A stretch of DNA of 64,000 nucleotides from Carnegiea gigantea (GCA_029747015.1 JAKOGI010002181.1:1-64000), one strand, 5' to 3'; positions 50,580 to 61,455 are shown, numbered from the stretch's first letter. Notes: generated by a model from the letters alone, not told the origin. Program-made: numbers and translations.

Positions 50580-50978
50580 AAAAATAATTGGTTGTTATTA
50601 CATCAAGAGATCATGATTTTTAACAACAAAAAATCTCATCGTTTACCTGTATCGAAACAATAACGATGAACCAAAGTTGTCGTTAATGATAATCATTATG
50701 AATTTTTTATTTCAAATTTTATGAATAAATGATGAACAATTTGGTCGTGACTATTATTTTGTTCATTGTTAGTTAGTTAATTAATAACGACGATGTCTCT
50801 TTTTGTCATTATTAGAATAGTGACGAAAATTTTCATGTTGTCGTTACAACTATTAACGACGGGACCAATAACAACGGATGATGACCAACAATTTTTTCGT
50901 CGTTAAAGCCTTTAACGACGGAAAATTATGATTTTAACGACCAATCTTTTGTCATTAGAAACCTCTTTTCCAGTAGTC
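50580..50978 (+). repeat. CACTA right subterminal repeat zone
   Basis: At least seven TAACGAC, AACGACG or GTCGTTA words in both orientations within about 310 bp, leading up to the terminal CCAGTAGTC. This is the usual architecture for binding of the TNPA/TNP1-type protein. Confidence 0.75.
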
Positions 50979-51014
50979 ATATGCGTGTGTGTGTCTGTGT
51001 GCGCATGTGTGTGT

Positions 51015-51225
51015 CAAGTAAGCACCGTTCCCCCACACCCTTAGGTAAGCTCCGTTCATTAGGTAGGCACTCCAAATCTCAACCATCCAATTTAGCTCCA
51101 AGAGTTACGATTAAAAGGACATTTTCAGGGATTAAAAAAAAGGAAAAAAATCAAAAAATTCAAGGGGAAGGGAGTCAAGCAGGTCTTTTCCCATCCTAGA
51201 CCAAAACCCCACTACCCCCATTCTC
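51015..51225 (+). repeat. Left MULE terminal inverted repeat, outer part
   Basis: The outer 210 bp of the left repeat, interrupted at 51226 by the gypsy element. It resumes at 56406 after the TTCTC duplication. A GT/GTGTGC microsatellite at about 50985-51014 precedes it. Confidence 0.8.
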
Positions 51226-51508
51226 TGATATAGTGTATGGGGTTGTTAAGGTAGTTGAGTCAGGTAGCTGACGTGGCAAGTTGTTATAACAGTTTGTTGA
51301 GTTGTTGTATTCTGTTTTGTATCTTGTGTTGGCGGGAAGGAGGATATAAATACTCCTTGTATTACTTTCACAAATATAAGAGAATTACACTGCTATCTCT
51401 CTATCTCTTAAACATTCCTTCTTCTCCTTCTACCCTTCTGATCTCCATTGCTGTTTCATCGAGAACCCTTCTCTGTATTTTTGGGTGTTCTCCTTGTAAC
51501 CTGCAACA
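51226..51508 (+). repeat. 5' LTR of the 51.2-kb gypsy
   Basis: 283 bp with a TATAAATA box at 51345-51352, the likely promoter of the element RNA. Identical by eye to 56118-56400. Confidence 0.96.
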
Positions 51509-51509
51509 T

Positions 51510-51521
51510 TGGTATCAGAGC
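51510..51521 (+). other. Primer binding site, initiator tRNA-Met
   Basis: TGGTATCAGAGC, one base downstream of the 5' LTR. The same primer as the element at 1.3-6.5 kb. Confidence 0.95.
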
Positions 51522-51609
51522 TATAGAATCCTGGTCGTCTCTTACCTACCATTCGATTGATTGGATTTTACACAAGCTGGCAAAAACCAGGAAAGCTCAT
51601 TCAGCAGCC

Positions 51610-53224
51610 ATGGAAGATGTCCTTAAGACTCTTGTGGGGCAGCAGCAGCAATTTGCTAGGCAAATGCAGGAGCAGCAGCACACATTGGCACAACAAATGA
51701 GGGAGCAAAATCAAAGGTTCGAAGATCATCAGAGATTAATCAGTCAGATGATGGAACAAATGAAGCAAATTGGGCAAGATCGAGGTAATCAATTCAATTT
51801 AAACCTTGATAGTGCTGACACGAGGGATGATGATCCCAGAAACCATAGGGGTACGTTTCGTGTAAACCCTAAGGTAGAATTTCCTATGTTTGATGGAACC
51901 AACCCAAGAGGATGGATTAAGAAATGCACACGCTATTTCACCTTATGCAAAATACCTGATGATTAGTAGTTGACTTGGCCTCATTACACCTTTATGGTAA
52001 GGCTGAGGTTTGGTTTGGGGGTTACATTTTGGCCAGAAAAAGGGTAGCCTGGGAGGACTTTGTGATGGACCTCAGCTCAAGATTCAAGGATGATATTGGG
52101 TCTAGGGTGGTGGAAGACTTTAAGAATCTACAACAAACAGGTAGTTTAGATGACTACCTTGATAAGTTTGAAGAGTTGAAAGCATTGCTTGTCATGAAAA
52201 ACCCCTTGTTACCTGATGATTATTTTCTTGACTGCTTTGTGGGGGGACTTAAGCCTCACCTCAAATCTTTTGTGAAGGCTTTTCATCCTGCCACATTGTA
52301 TGCAACAATTGAATATGCTAGATATCAGGAAGAAACAGTGGAGGCAATTAGGAACCAGGACGTAAGAACTAAACCCTCCCTACACTCTGCAAAAGAAATC
52401 TTGCCTACCCCCCCTCAAAACCTGCCATCTTACATACTCCTGTGACAGCTCCTAAGTATTCCAGTAGCAATGCTGCTAACATGTCAAGGAGTTCGCCCCG
52501 GTTTATTCCAGCAGCAGAAAGGGCTGAGAAAATAGCTAAGGTTCTTTGCTATTATTATGATAAGCCCTTTGAGAGAGGTCATACGTGTGCAAATAAGACT
52601 CAATTGTTTTTGGTTGAAGTGCCTAGGTTGGTAGAAGAACAAGATGCTTGGGGAAACGAGGACTATGAGTTTGAATCTCAGGATTTGCAACCACAAATCT
52701 CAGTCAGTGCCCTGGGGGGAAAACAGGGATATCAGACCATGAGGGTCACAACATATGTGGGCAAAAATCCCATACATGTGCTAATTGACTCAGGAAGCAC
52801 TCATAACTTTTTGGACTTGGGTTTGGCTAAGAAAATGGGGTGCAAGATAGATGCTATTGAGGCACAAGCTGTCACGGTAGCAGATGGTGGACAATTGCAC
52901 TGTTAGTACTTGTGTAAAAATTTTGAATGGAAGTTGCAGGGAGCTACATTCTCTTCTGACATGCTCCTTATTTCTCTTGGAAACTGTGAGGTAGTACTTG
53001 GAATTCAATGGTTGAGTACCTTGGGGGAGGTGAAGTGGGATTTTAAAAACCTTAGGATGGAGTTTTCTTACAAGGGTAGAGTTCATACTCTTAGAGGGAT
53101 GAGGCCGGAAGTCAAATTGGTGGGTGAAGGTCAGCTCAGCAAGACTCTGTCTCACTCAACCCAGATGTGTATGTTACACGTGTGCCCTATAACAACAACT
53201 CCTCCAGACTTTGACTTAATTTAG
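51610..53224 (+). pseudogene. gag: gag and protease of the 51.2-kb gypsy, broken in four places
   Basis: ATG at 51610 (MEDVLKTLVGQQQQ) opens a Gln-rich helical N-terminus. The gag core follows: FPMFDGTNPRGWI, LASLHLYGKAEVWFG, then YLDKFEELKALL. A one-base loss near 51963 shifts the frame, and a second near 52420 lies in an A-run. The knuckle-like CYYYDKPFERGHTC has Tyr for the second Cys. Protease has VLIDSGSTHNFLD (about 52780). TAG at 52904-52906 and TAG at 53222-53224 break the frame at Gln-compatible positions. The frame after each TAG is unchanged and leads into pol. Confidence 0.88.
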
Positions 53225-53269
53225 TGTAATCAAAATGAGACAAAAATTGAGGAGCCTCGGTTACAGCCC

Positions 53270-56074
53270 TTGTTGGATCAGTTCCAGGATGTTTTTAAAG
53301 AGCCAACCACCTTACCTCCTAGCAGGGGCATTTATGATCATAGAATTCCTTTGCATGCTGATGCAAATCCTGTCAATATTAGACCCTATAGATATCCATT
53401 AAAGCAGAAGGATATTATTGAGAAATTGATAGAAGAAATGCTTACTAATAGCATCATTCAGCCTAGCTGCAGCTCATATGCTTCGCCAGCAGTGTTGGTG
53501 GGCAAAAAGGATGGAAGCTGGAGACTCTGTGTGGACTACAGAGAGCTTAATCGACAAATTGTCAAGGATAAATTTCCCATTCCCTTAGTGGAAGAGCTTA
53601 TTGATGAGCTAGCTGGTGCAAGCATCTTTAGTAAAATTGATCTCAGGTCTGGATATCACCAAGTCAGGGTGCATGAGGCAGATGTGCATAAGACAGCTTT
53701 TAAAACCCATAATGGTCATTATCAGTTTCTGGTCATGCCCTTTGGCCTTACTAATGCACCAGCTACCTTCCAAGGTTTGATGAATCATGTCTTTAAACCC
53801 TACCTCAGGAAGTATGTGCTGGTCTTTTTTGATGATATACTCATTTACAGTGGAACTATGGAGGAACATATTCAGCATCTTACTGCTGTACTTACAACTA
53901 TGCAACAACATTGCTTGTTAGCTAAGAAGAGCAAGTGTGCCTTTGGGGTGGAAAGGGTGGAATACTTGGGTCATTTCATTTCTGGAGAAGGAATTGCCAC
54001 TGACCCTACTAAAGTCAAGGCAGTACAGGAGTGGCCTGAACCTGCTAATGTCAAAGAACTAAGGAGTTTTCTTGGACTGGCAGGTTACTATAGGAAGTTT
54101 GTGAGGAATTATGCCCTTATCTCCAAACCACTCTCTGACTTGTTAAAAAAGGGGGGTTTTCATTGGGATTCAGAGACCGCAAAAGCCTTCTCAGACCTCA
54201 AATCTGCATTGTGTACAACACCTGTTTTGGCACTTCCAAATTTTTCTAAGGTGTTCGTGGTTGAAACTGATGCTTCATTACTTGGCATTGGAGCTGTATT
54301 AATGCAGGAAGATCACCCCTTAGCTTACATCAGCAGATCATTGGGAAGTAGATGGCAAAAACTCTCAGTTTATGAGAAGGAGCTTTTAGCTGTAGTGTTC
54401 GCTGTACAAAAATGGGAACAATACTTATTGCATCAAACTTTTATTATAAGGACAGATCAGAAGAGTCTGAAATGGCTCTTAGAAAATAAAATTTCTACCC
54501 CATTTGAACAATTTTGGCTTTCAAAATTACTGGGGTATTCCTATGAAATTCAGTATAGGAGTGGCAGGGAGAATTTGGCGGCCGATGCCTTATCCAGAGT
54601 CAGTGGAGCTGAAATATTGTGTTTGGCTCTGTCCACGATTCAGTCAGACTTAGAGGAGTTAATCCAACAATCGTGGCAGCAAGACTCTCACCTGCAGCAG
54701 GTTATACAAAACTTGCAGCAAGGATTGGATGTTCTGCATTATGAATGGACCAATCAGCTCTTAAGAAGAAAAGGAAAGCTTGTTGTGGGTACAAACAGGG
54801 AATTGAGACAAAAATTGCTAAATTGGGCTCATACCTCTCCTGTGGCTGGTCATTCAGGGAGGGATGCAACCCTACAAAGAATTAAAAGTATGTTCTATTG
54901 GAAGGGATTATATAAGGATGTTTCTTCTTTTGTTAGGAGATGTATGGTGTGCCAAGCTTGTAAATATGACAATGCTGCATACACTGGGTTATTGCAACCT
55001 TTACCAATACCCACTGAAGTTTGGAGAGATGTTTCCATAGATTTCATTGACGGGCTGCCAAGGTCCATGGGTAAGGATGTCATATTTGTGGTGGTAGATA
55101 GAATGAGCAAGTATGCACACTTCATGACACTCACCCACCCTTTTTCAGCCTTAGAAGTGGCTCAGTGTTACTTGGACAATGTCTTTAAACTGCATGGGTT
55201 ACCCAACAGCATAGTCAGTGACAGGGATTCTGTATTTCTTAGCAATTTTTGGCAGGCATTGTTTGCTGTACAAGGAGTAGAGTTGAACTTATCATCCTCT
55301 TATCACTCTCAGACAGATGGTCAGACTGAGGTGGTAAATAGATGTCTTGAAACCTATTTGAGGTGTATGTGCGCACATGAACCCAGGGAGTGGTGTAAAT
55401 GGATGCCAACAGCGGAATGGTGGTATAATACCACCTACCATTCCTCTATTCACATGACACCATTTGAGGCCGTCTATGGTCAGCCACCCCCTATTCATCT
55501 ACCTTATCTCCCAGGGGAATCATCCATAGTATCTGTGGATAGATCTCTTCAGAGGAGGGAGCAAATTCTCAAGTTACTAAAATTCCATCTGCAGAGGGCA
55601 CAAAACAGAATGAAACAGCAGGCTGATGCAGGAAGGTCAGAGAGGTCTTTTGAGGCAGGAGATTGGGTTTGGCCAAAGCTACAACCCTACAGACAGGAAT
55701 CAGTGCAGCATAGGAGTAATGAAAAGTTGGGACCACAATACTTTGGTCCTTTCAAGGTTATCTCAAAGGTGGGACAAGTCGCATATAAACTGCTACTGCC
55801 TAAACAAGTGAAGATACATGATGTCTTCCATGTATCTCAACTGAAGGCATTCAGAGGAACACTACCGGCACTACCTCATATCCCTGGCTGGCTCCAAGGT
55901 GTAGATTCTGATCAACACCCTCAACCCAAGACCGTGCTGGAGAGGAGAATTAAAAAGAAACAAAACAAAGCTGCAGTACAATCGTTGATAGAATGGGAAA
56001 ATTTACCATTAGCAGAGGCCTCTTGGGAATGGTATGATGATTTCATCAAGAAGTTCCCTGATTTTCCATTATAG
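53270..56074 (+). CDS. pol: Intact pol of the 51.2-kb gypsy: RT, RNase H, integrase, chromodomain
   Basis: A 934-codon open frame; the listed start is only the first start-like codon after the upstream TAG, and the natural product is cut from a gag-pol polyprotein. Reverse transcriptase occupies about residues 40-260, with LCVDYREL (about 88) and catalytic FFDD (about 186). RNase H is about 325-445, with ETDAS (about 332), YEKELLAVV (about 368) and ADALSRV. Integrase is about 515-760: zinc-binding H-x7-H and C-x2-C (AHTSPVAGH, CMVCQAC), then the DDE triad in SIDFIDG, SDRDSVF and QTEVVNRCLE. The C-terminus is a chromodomain-like module (VQSLIEWENLPLAEASWE, about 900-920). All catalytic residues I can check are present. 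Without gag it can move only if another copy supplies proteins. Confidence 0.95.
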   Translation: MLDQFQDVFKEPTTLPPSRGIYDHRIPLHADANPVNIRPYRYPLKQKDIIEKLIEEMLTNSIIQPSCSSYASPAVLVGKKDGSWRLCVDYRELNRQIVKDKFPIPLVEELIDELAGASIFSKIDLRSGYHQVRVHEADVHKTAFKTHNGHYQFLVMPFGLTNAPATFQGLMNHVFKPYLRKYVLVFFDDILIYSGTMEEHIQHLTAVLTTMQQHCLLAKKSKCAFGVERVEYLGHFISGEGIATDPTKVKAVQEWPEPANVKELRSFLGLAGYYRKFVRNYALISKPLSDLLKKGGFHWDSETAKAFSDLKSALCTTPVLALPNFSKVFVVETDASLLGIGAVLMQEDHPLAYISRSLGSRWQKLSVYEKELLAVVFAVQKWEQYLLHQTFIIRTDQKSLKWLLENKISTPFEQFWLSKLLGYSYEIQYRSGRENLAADALSRVSGAEILCLALSTIQSDLEELIQQSWQQDSHLQQVIQNLQQGLDVLHYEWTNQLLRRKGKLVVGTNRELRQKLLNWAHTSPVAGHSGRDATLQRIKSMFYWKGLYKDVSSFVRRCMVCQACKYDNAAYTGLLQPLPIPTEVWRDVSIDFIDGLPRSMGKDVIFVVVDRMSKYAHFMTLTHPFSALEVAQCYLDNVFKLHGLPNSIVSDRDSVFLSNFWQALFAVQGVELNLSSSYHSQTDGQTEVVNRCLETYLRCMCAHEPREWCKWMPTAEWWYNTTYHSSIHMTPFEAVYGQPPPIHLPYLPGESSIVSVDRSLQRREQILKLLKFHLQRAQNRMKQQADAGRSERSFEAGDWVWPKLQPYRQESVQHRSNEKLGPQYFGPFKVISKVGQVAYKLLLPKQVKIHDVFHVSQLKAFRGTLPALPHIPGWLQGVDSDQHPQPKTVLERRIKKKQNKAAVQSLIEWENLPLAEASWEWYDDFIKKFPDFPL

Positions 56075-56104
56075 AAATCGCGTGGGAATCCAAGCTGTAT
56101 TTCT

Positions 56105-56117
56105 AAGGGGGAAGGAA
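56105..56117 (+). other. Polypurine tract
   Basis: AAGGGGGAAGGAA directly against the 3' LTR. Confidence 0.9.
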
Positions 56118-56400
56118 TGATATAGTGTATGGGGTTGTTAAGGTAGTTGAGTCAGGTAGCTGACGTGGCAAGTTGTTATAACAGTTTGTTGAGTTGTTGT
56201 ATTCTGTTTTGTATCTTGTGTTGGCGGGAAGGAGGATATAAATACTCCTTGTATTACTTTCACAAATATAAGAGAATTACACTGCTATCTCTCTATCTCT
56301 TAAACATTCCTTCTTCTCCTTCTACCCTTCTGATCTCCATTGCTGTTTCATCGAGAACCCTTCTCTGTATTTTTGGGTGTTCTCCTTGTAACCTGCAACA
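56118..56400 (+). repeat. 3' LTR of the 51.2-kb gypsy
   Basis: 283 bp, same ends and sequence as the 5' LTR. Confidence 0.96.
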
Positions 56401-56405
56401 TTCTC

Positions 56406-56800
56406 TCTCTCAAATGCTCGCCTCTCCCTCACTCTGTGTTCTCACCGTCAGTGACCAGCCATCTCTCTGTAATTCCTTTGCCGACGTCGCTCACCGGCTA
56501 CCCACTCGCCTTCCGACACTGCCGAGCTATTGTTTCGCTCGTCTCACTCCCAGGTGCCTTGGTAAGTTGCTCGTCTCTCTGTCTGAGCCTTCACAGCCGA
56601 CTACATCACTAGAAAGCAACCCAATCGCCTTTCCTAATCGCAAGTCCCTCACTCATTAGTAATTTTTTGGGCATCGTTGCAAATTCTCTTTTTCTATACT
56701 CGGTTAGGCCTGATTTATTTTTGGCTTCTATTGATTTGATTTTGAGAGTTCGCGAGTTTGAATATGCTAGTTCGAATTTGTGAGCTTGATGTTGTAAGTG
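56406..56800 (+). repeat. Left MULE terminal inverted repeat, inner part
   Basis: Continues from 51225. It matches minus-strand 61990-61547 through words such as TTTGGCTTCTATTGATTTGA and TGTGAGCTTGATG. C/T-rich, like a leader. Open frames across it are not genes. Confidence 0.8.
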
Positions 56801-58827
56801 GCTGATTCTCCTCCAAACTTGTCTAATAAGGTTTTTTCACCTTCCTCAATTTGGGCCCTTGGTGGCCTCCTCTTGGTAATCATAACTCTTTTGTCAGGAA
56901 CAGGCAACATTCTCCAAGTAACTCTTGTTTTTAGCTGTTTAAGTGCTGATGAAGTAGGATTATTTTGCCTAGCAGTTTTGCAATTACGTCATGAATCATG
57001 CTGCTTATGTGATAAAATAGGATGTTCAATTTGGATTACATTCGGATAAATCTGGGTTCAAGTTGCATGTGTGTCTCCTTTTAGATTTCTCTGATAAGCT
57101 TGTCTAAGAAATGCAACGAATAGTGATGAAAGTAAATTTCCTGTGAATTTATATTCTGGATCAAGTCAACTTGAATTAATGTCCAAGTTACATTGCCTTG
57201 CTTGAACTGGCATCGAATCTAGTTTCCTATCATTTAACCGGGTATGGATTTACTTCAATGGCTACGCTCTGTGCTGCTTTATGTGATTCAATCTCACTTA
57301 TATGTTAACCGCAGTTGCTGTACAAAAACTCTCCTGTTCAGTTCCTGCAGAAAGCCGACTTTCTGAACAGATAAATATGCATACACTGCAAAAGAATGCC
57401 AAAGTGAGGTGATGCTAGTCTTCTTCTATAGCTTGTTCGAGACCATGCTGTCTGCTGTTTTTTCCGTCTTTCTAGAGAGGGATCCAAATGCATGGAGACT
57501 AAACCACAGGATCGAGATAATTGCAATTATATATGCGGTTAATACACCTTTTACTCATAATACCGCTCTTTGCTTCTAGGCCGTGATTTTCTGTGCATTA
57601 CGGATGTTAGCTCTTTTTTTCTTTGTTGACTTGTTGGCATTATCAACAGCTGTTATCCGAAATGCTGTTATTACATGGTGCTTACATGTAAGGGGGCCTG
57701 TCTATGTGGCTACATACAAGCCTTTAGCGATTGTTATTGCAATTATCATGGCTTGATTTTTATTGGGGACGACCTCTATCTTGGCATGTATTTGTACATA
57801 TAGTGTGTAACCCTTTGAAGATGAACTAGAGTTCTAATATTGGAAGATTGACATAAGTTAAAGCAGTGGATATAGTCTTCGCAAATGGGTTGATAAGATT
57901 AATTGTACATAGCCTTATGTTATTATTTTGCTAAAGCCTATTCGCTTAATGGTGGAGCAATGTGCAATTGCACAAAGATGTGGGTTCAAATCCCACATAG
58001 GCTACAAAGAAAGATCTGGATGGCTCTAGTCTTTGCAATCATTTGGAGTTTGGATGGCGTGGAAAATTATAAATGAAATTGTATTCAAAGGAAACATTTT
58101 GATGGAAGTTGTATGATTGATTTGCATCCTTGTAAACTGAAACTTGCATTTAACGTCTCGAGTCCTTAAACTTACACAGTAATGCCATTTAGCAGCAGCT
58201 CCCTCGGAATGCCCAATGTCTAATACTTGCATTTAACATCTCAAACAAAGCCAAGAACTTTGAATCCTTCTACTGCCATAACTGTTTTGAATAGTTGAAC
58301 AAAATTCTACAGACACGTCCAAATAATAAGTTGTTACATTACTTGAACTAATTAAATGCACTTCTGTGCAACATCTTAAACATAAGTACGTAAGACTAAA
58401 CTTACAAAGTTCAGCTCACTACAATAACTTGAACTAATATGTTATTTGCAAACTGGGAATTCACATCCCTCTACATCACAAATTACGAGAGCTTTAACCT
58501 AAATAACACAAACAAAAAATCTCAAGCAAAAAACAATACATTCAATATTCAACATTCTCGTGAACTAATTGAGTACACTTGTCCATCAAATTAAACTTAA
58601 GAAGTTCACTTCTCCACAACATTTAGTTGATTAGATTATTTTGCTACTTGCGAGCTTGGGAGTTGCATTCATCTACATCACATACATTGGAGAGGTTCAA
58701 CCTAAATAACAAAGAAGAAATAATTAGAGTTGGAAAAAAACATTGTATTCCTTAATTTATATAAGTAATTAAAGGAACCATATTTTACCTCAAATTAAGA
58801 GAGCTTCGTGGGATAATTACAGCTATT
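56801..58827. other. MULE interior without a recognised gene
   Basis: AT-rich DNA between the left repeat and the 3' side of the transposase remnant. The only structured item seen is a tRNA-like sequence at 57935-58003. Confidence 0.5.
57935..58003 (+). tRNA. tRNA-like sequence (pseudo-tRNA or SINE head)
   Basis: Perfect 7-bp acceptor stem AGCCTAT/ATAGGCT, a D-arm-like GCTTAATGGTGGAGC and a perfect T-arm GTGGGTTCAAATCCCAC (box B GGTTCAAATCC). At 69 nt the variable region is short, the anticodon stem is poor (TGTGC-AATT-GCACA pairs better with a 4-base loop) and position 33 is not T. I regard it as a decayed tRNA or tRNA-derived repeat, not a working gene. Confidence 0.4.
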
Positions 58828-58883
58828 ATGATAAACTTGTCGCCCATAAGCTTTACAGAGTCTCAACCTTTTCTCTTGTTACT

Positions 58884-61455
58884 CTATTGCCTTCTCTTTT
58901 CCACCTTTAAGTCATTTCCCATTCCTTTGGTATTACATTGTCTAGGTGGAAGAATGTCTATTTGCTCAGAAGCACTCGATCCAATAAATGACTTCAACTC
59001 ACTTATTTTGCTTTCACTTGTAGTACCACCCAAGTCCTTCACTTCTTTCAAAATATGTTGAATACCTTTGCTAACAATAGTGAGCTTTTCCGAATCTCTT
59101 CCGGCTACTTGCATACAATCCAAGAAGTCTAATAAATTTCTTGAAATTAGCTTCTCTTCGTGCTCCATTTAAGAGTGCCCCTCTAAAAGAGTACCATCCA
59201 CATTAAAAATTGACTTACTTGCTGCTATTTTAGTCCATTGGTTCACAATATAATAGGTTGGCAATTCACGCAAGGTCTTTCCCTTCAAAACACACAAGAT
59301 GTGGCAACAAGAAATACCTTCACATTCAAACATCTTACATGAGCAATGTGCCACATGATTAGAGGGGTTATATATAACTTATCCCTTAATAGGCCTATTT
59401 CGACTATTATCTGCTATAGTAATCATCAGCCCCTCATCTATTGGTTGCTTATCCTCAACCTCGCACTCCATAAAGCATTCCAAAACTCTTTGAAACTTAC
59501 AAAAATTAGCATAAGTATAGATTTCACCTGCACATCTCTCCAAATCTTTGGTAGTCTTCAACAGAGGAAGTGAAGAAGAAGTTTCATTGTCTGCCTGCAA
59601 CTGCCTATGTCTTTGCATTTCCACAGCACTCTCAAAGCGTATCCAAAACTCAATTAAACGTGAATGTGAAATGTGTGAAATTGCTGAAGAATCGAATCTT
59701 ACTTTCAAATCAGACATAGTTCTCAACACGAATCCCAGAAACAAATCCTTGAAATAAGCAGGTATCCTCATATCTCGAATATCATGTAAATGTGACAACC
59801 ATGCATTATTTTGCAAGCCAAAACCTTGGATAATTGTTTGCAACTCTTGTTCAAAGTGTATTGCAGTTTCTGAGTTGTAGACACATGATTTAAATTGAAA
59901 AGGAAGTTATTGTTACTGTTCAAAGAGCATCCACTTTCTCAGACAATTTTCTCATGATATGCCAAGTGCAAAACCTATGAGTAGTTGACTGAAAGTTTTC
60001 TTCTACTGCTGCCTTCATTTTAGGATCTTCATCAGTAATAAGACAAATAGGAATACGACCTCCCATTGCATCTAGAAACTTATCAAAGAACCATTTAAAG
60101 GATTTTGTTTTTCATTCCCTAAGGATGCAGCTCCAAATGTCACACACAGCCTATGGTTATCCAACCCAGTGAATGGAGCAAATATCATTTTGTATCGATT
60201 AGTATCATGTGTTGTATCGAAAGAGACCACTTTACCATATAGTGAATAATTTAATCTTGCAATACCATTTGCCCAAAACACATGTTTAAGTGTACCATCA
60301 ATCTCTAACTCGTATGCAAAATAGAATGATTTATGAACTTCTTGCTTTCTCTTAAAATTTCCAACAAACATTTGTGCATTAGAATCCTTGATGAATGCTT
60401 CCAAGTCTCTTTGAAAGATTTTCAAGTCTTGTTTACTATACCCAATATTTTCAAAGCCATCAACTTGCTTCTTTATAATACGTGAGCTTTAGAAGGGTTA
60501 ATATTAGCACGATTAAGTGACTTGAATAAAGTCCTATACACACTATTCACACTCCTATTGGATTTTAACACGTGACGCTTTCTAGGAGTGGCAAGTGAAT
60601 TTGTATGACCTTCATGAAATCTAAAAAGCACAAATGTTCCATTTGTTGTTCTTTTAAAACCAACCATTGCATTACAACCCTCCTTGGTCAACTTCACTTT
60701 CTGATTGGGGTTCACATTAGTTGAAGCTCTTCTAAATCCTTATTTAGAGCACACATAACACTTATACTTTTGGACACCTTCTTTACCCTTCTTAGATGAC
60801 CATTTACAGATGCTAAAACCAATATGATGAGCATAAGATTTATAAAATTTCTCACATTTGTCCAAGTTGGAAAATTTCAATCCTTCTTTCGGTTTTAATT
60901 CCTCCTCACAAAAGGGGAGTCACTCTCTGATAACACGCGCAAGATTGTTGCATTTTTCACCCCCTTTAAGAGTTGCATTCATATTATAACCTACAAAGGT
61001 AATGACATATACAATTAATACGTAACAATTTTAGATATGTATTTAACCAAATATAGAAATAAGGGAACTTAACTATTCTCAATAAAAGAATGACAAAACA
61101 AACAAGAAGATACATCAATTACAATTGGTTCGAGAATAAAGGTACTATGAATCTACACATTACAAATTAAGAAACCACATAACGGTAATATATTGGCAAA
61201 GGATTCAAGAATAAATATACTTCAACACTTAATACTTAGGATTTGATACATATTGATCAATAAATTTTTCTATGCAATTGAAAATCACATACTATTCAAG
61301 AAATCAAGATTAAACTCCAAACAACTAATAAGTACAAGGTACATTCAACATTCACTTGTTTCCAACACAGGTACTTCTAATGGGGGTGATTCAGGCTCCG
61401 TTAAGTAAGGGACATCGCCAGTTAGTGGATAGGGATTTTTCAATGAACTGGCCAT
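58884..61455 (-). pseudogene. FAR1/FHY3-type MULE transposase, broken
   Basis: Order on the minus strand: a short first exon with ATG at 61455 (MASSLKNPYPLTGD); FAR1 DNA-binding region (FYKSYAHHIGFSICKWSSKK about 60830; HEGHTNSL about 60610); MULE transposase core (LYGKVVSFDTTHDTNRYKM about 60210; LITDEDPKMKAAVEEN about 60020; HRFCTWHIM about 59960); then FRS-like ARIPAYFKDLFLG-type text near 59740; a SWIM zinc finger (CKMFECEGISCCHILCVL about 59300); and a coiled C-terminus (58884-59168). Frame breaks near 60480 and 60100, and in-frame TAA codons at about 59376 and 59169, make it non-functional. It starts just inside the right inverted repeat, as the transposase of this element would. FAR1/FHY3 transcription factors are domesticated relatives. 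Confidence 0.85.

Larger units (their letters stand above)
25439..50978 (+). mobile_element. Giant decayed CACTA (En/Spm) transposon, about 25.5 kb with nested insertions
   Basis: The left end is CACTACTAGAATTG; the right end read inward is GACTACTGGAAAAG, 10 of 14 matching with the outermost base mutated. ATA flanks both ends (25436-25438, 50979-50981), the 3-bp duplication of this superfamily. The subterminal zones carry many TAACGAC/GTCGTTA words, dense at 50640-50945 and sparser at 25459-25590, as CACTA ends do for TNPA-type binding. Inside lie the two genes expected of an autonomous En/Spm element, both broken. Without the two solo LTRs it would be about 17.5 kb. The left ATA lies in a TA-rich run, so the boundary evidence is good but not conclusive; the gene content is firm. 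Confidence 0.65.
51226..56400 (+). mobile_element. Very young Ty3/gypsy chromovirus with identical LTRs, gag defective
   Basis: LTRs 51226-51508 and 56118-56400 are both 283 bp, start TGATATAGTG, end CTGCAACA, and show no difference by eye. Target duplication TTCTC lies at 51221-51225 and 56401-56405. Primer site at 51510-51521 and polypurine tract at 56105-56117. The pol frame is intact for 934 codons, but gag and protease carry two frameshifts and two TAG stops. Domain order is chromoviral with a C-terminal chromodomain. Short LTRs suggest the Reina lineage (inference). It is related to, but a different family from, the element at 1.3-6.5 kb, since the LTRs are unrelated. It lies inside the left inverted repeat of the MULE. 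Confidence 0.96.

Noticed and set aside
51255..51560. 101-residue open frame repeated at 56147
   Set aside because: It is LTR sequence, which is why it occurs twice.
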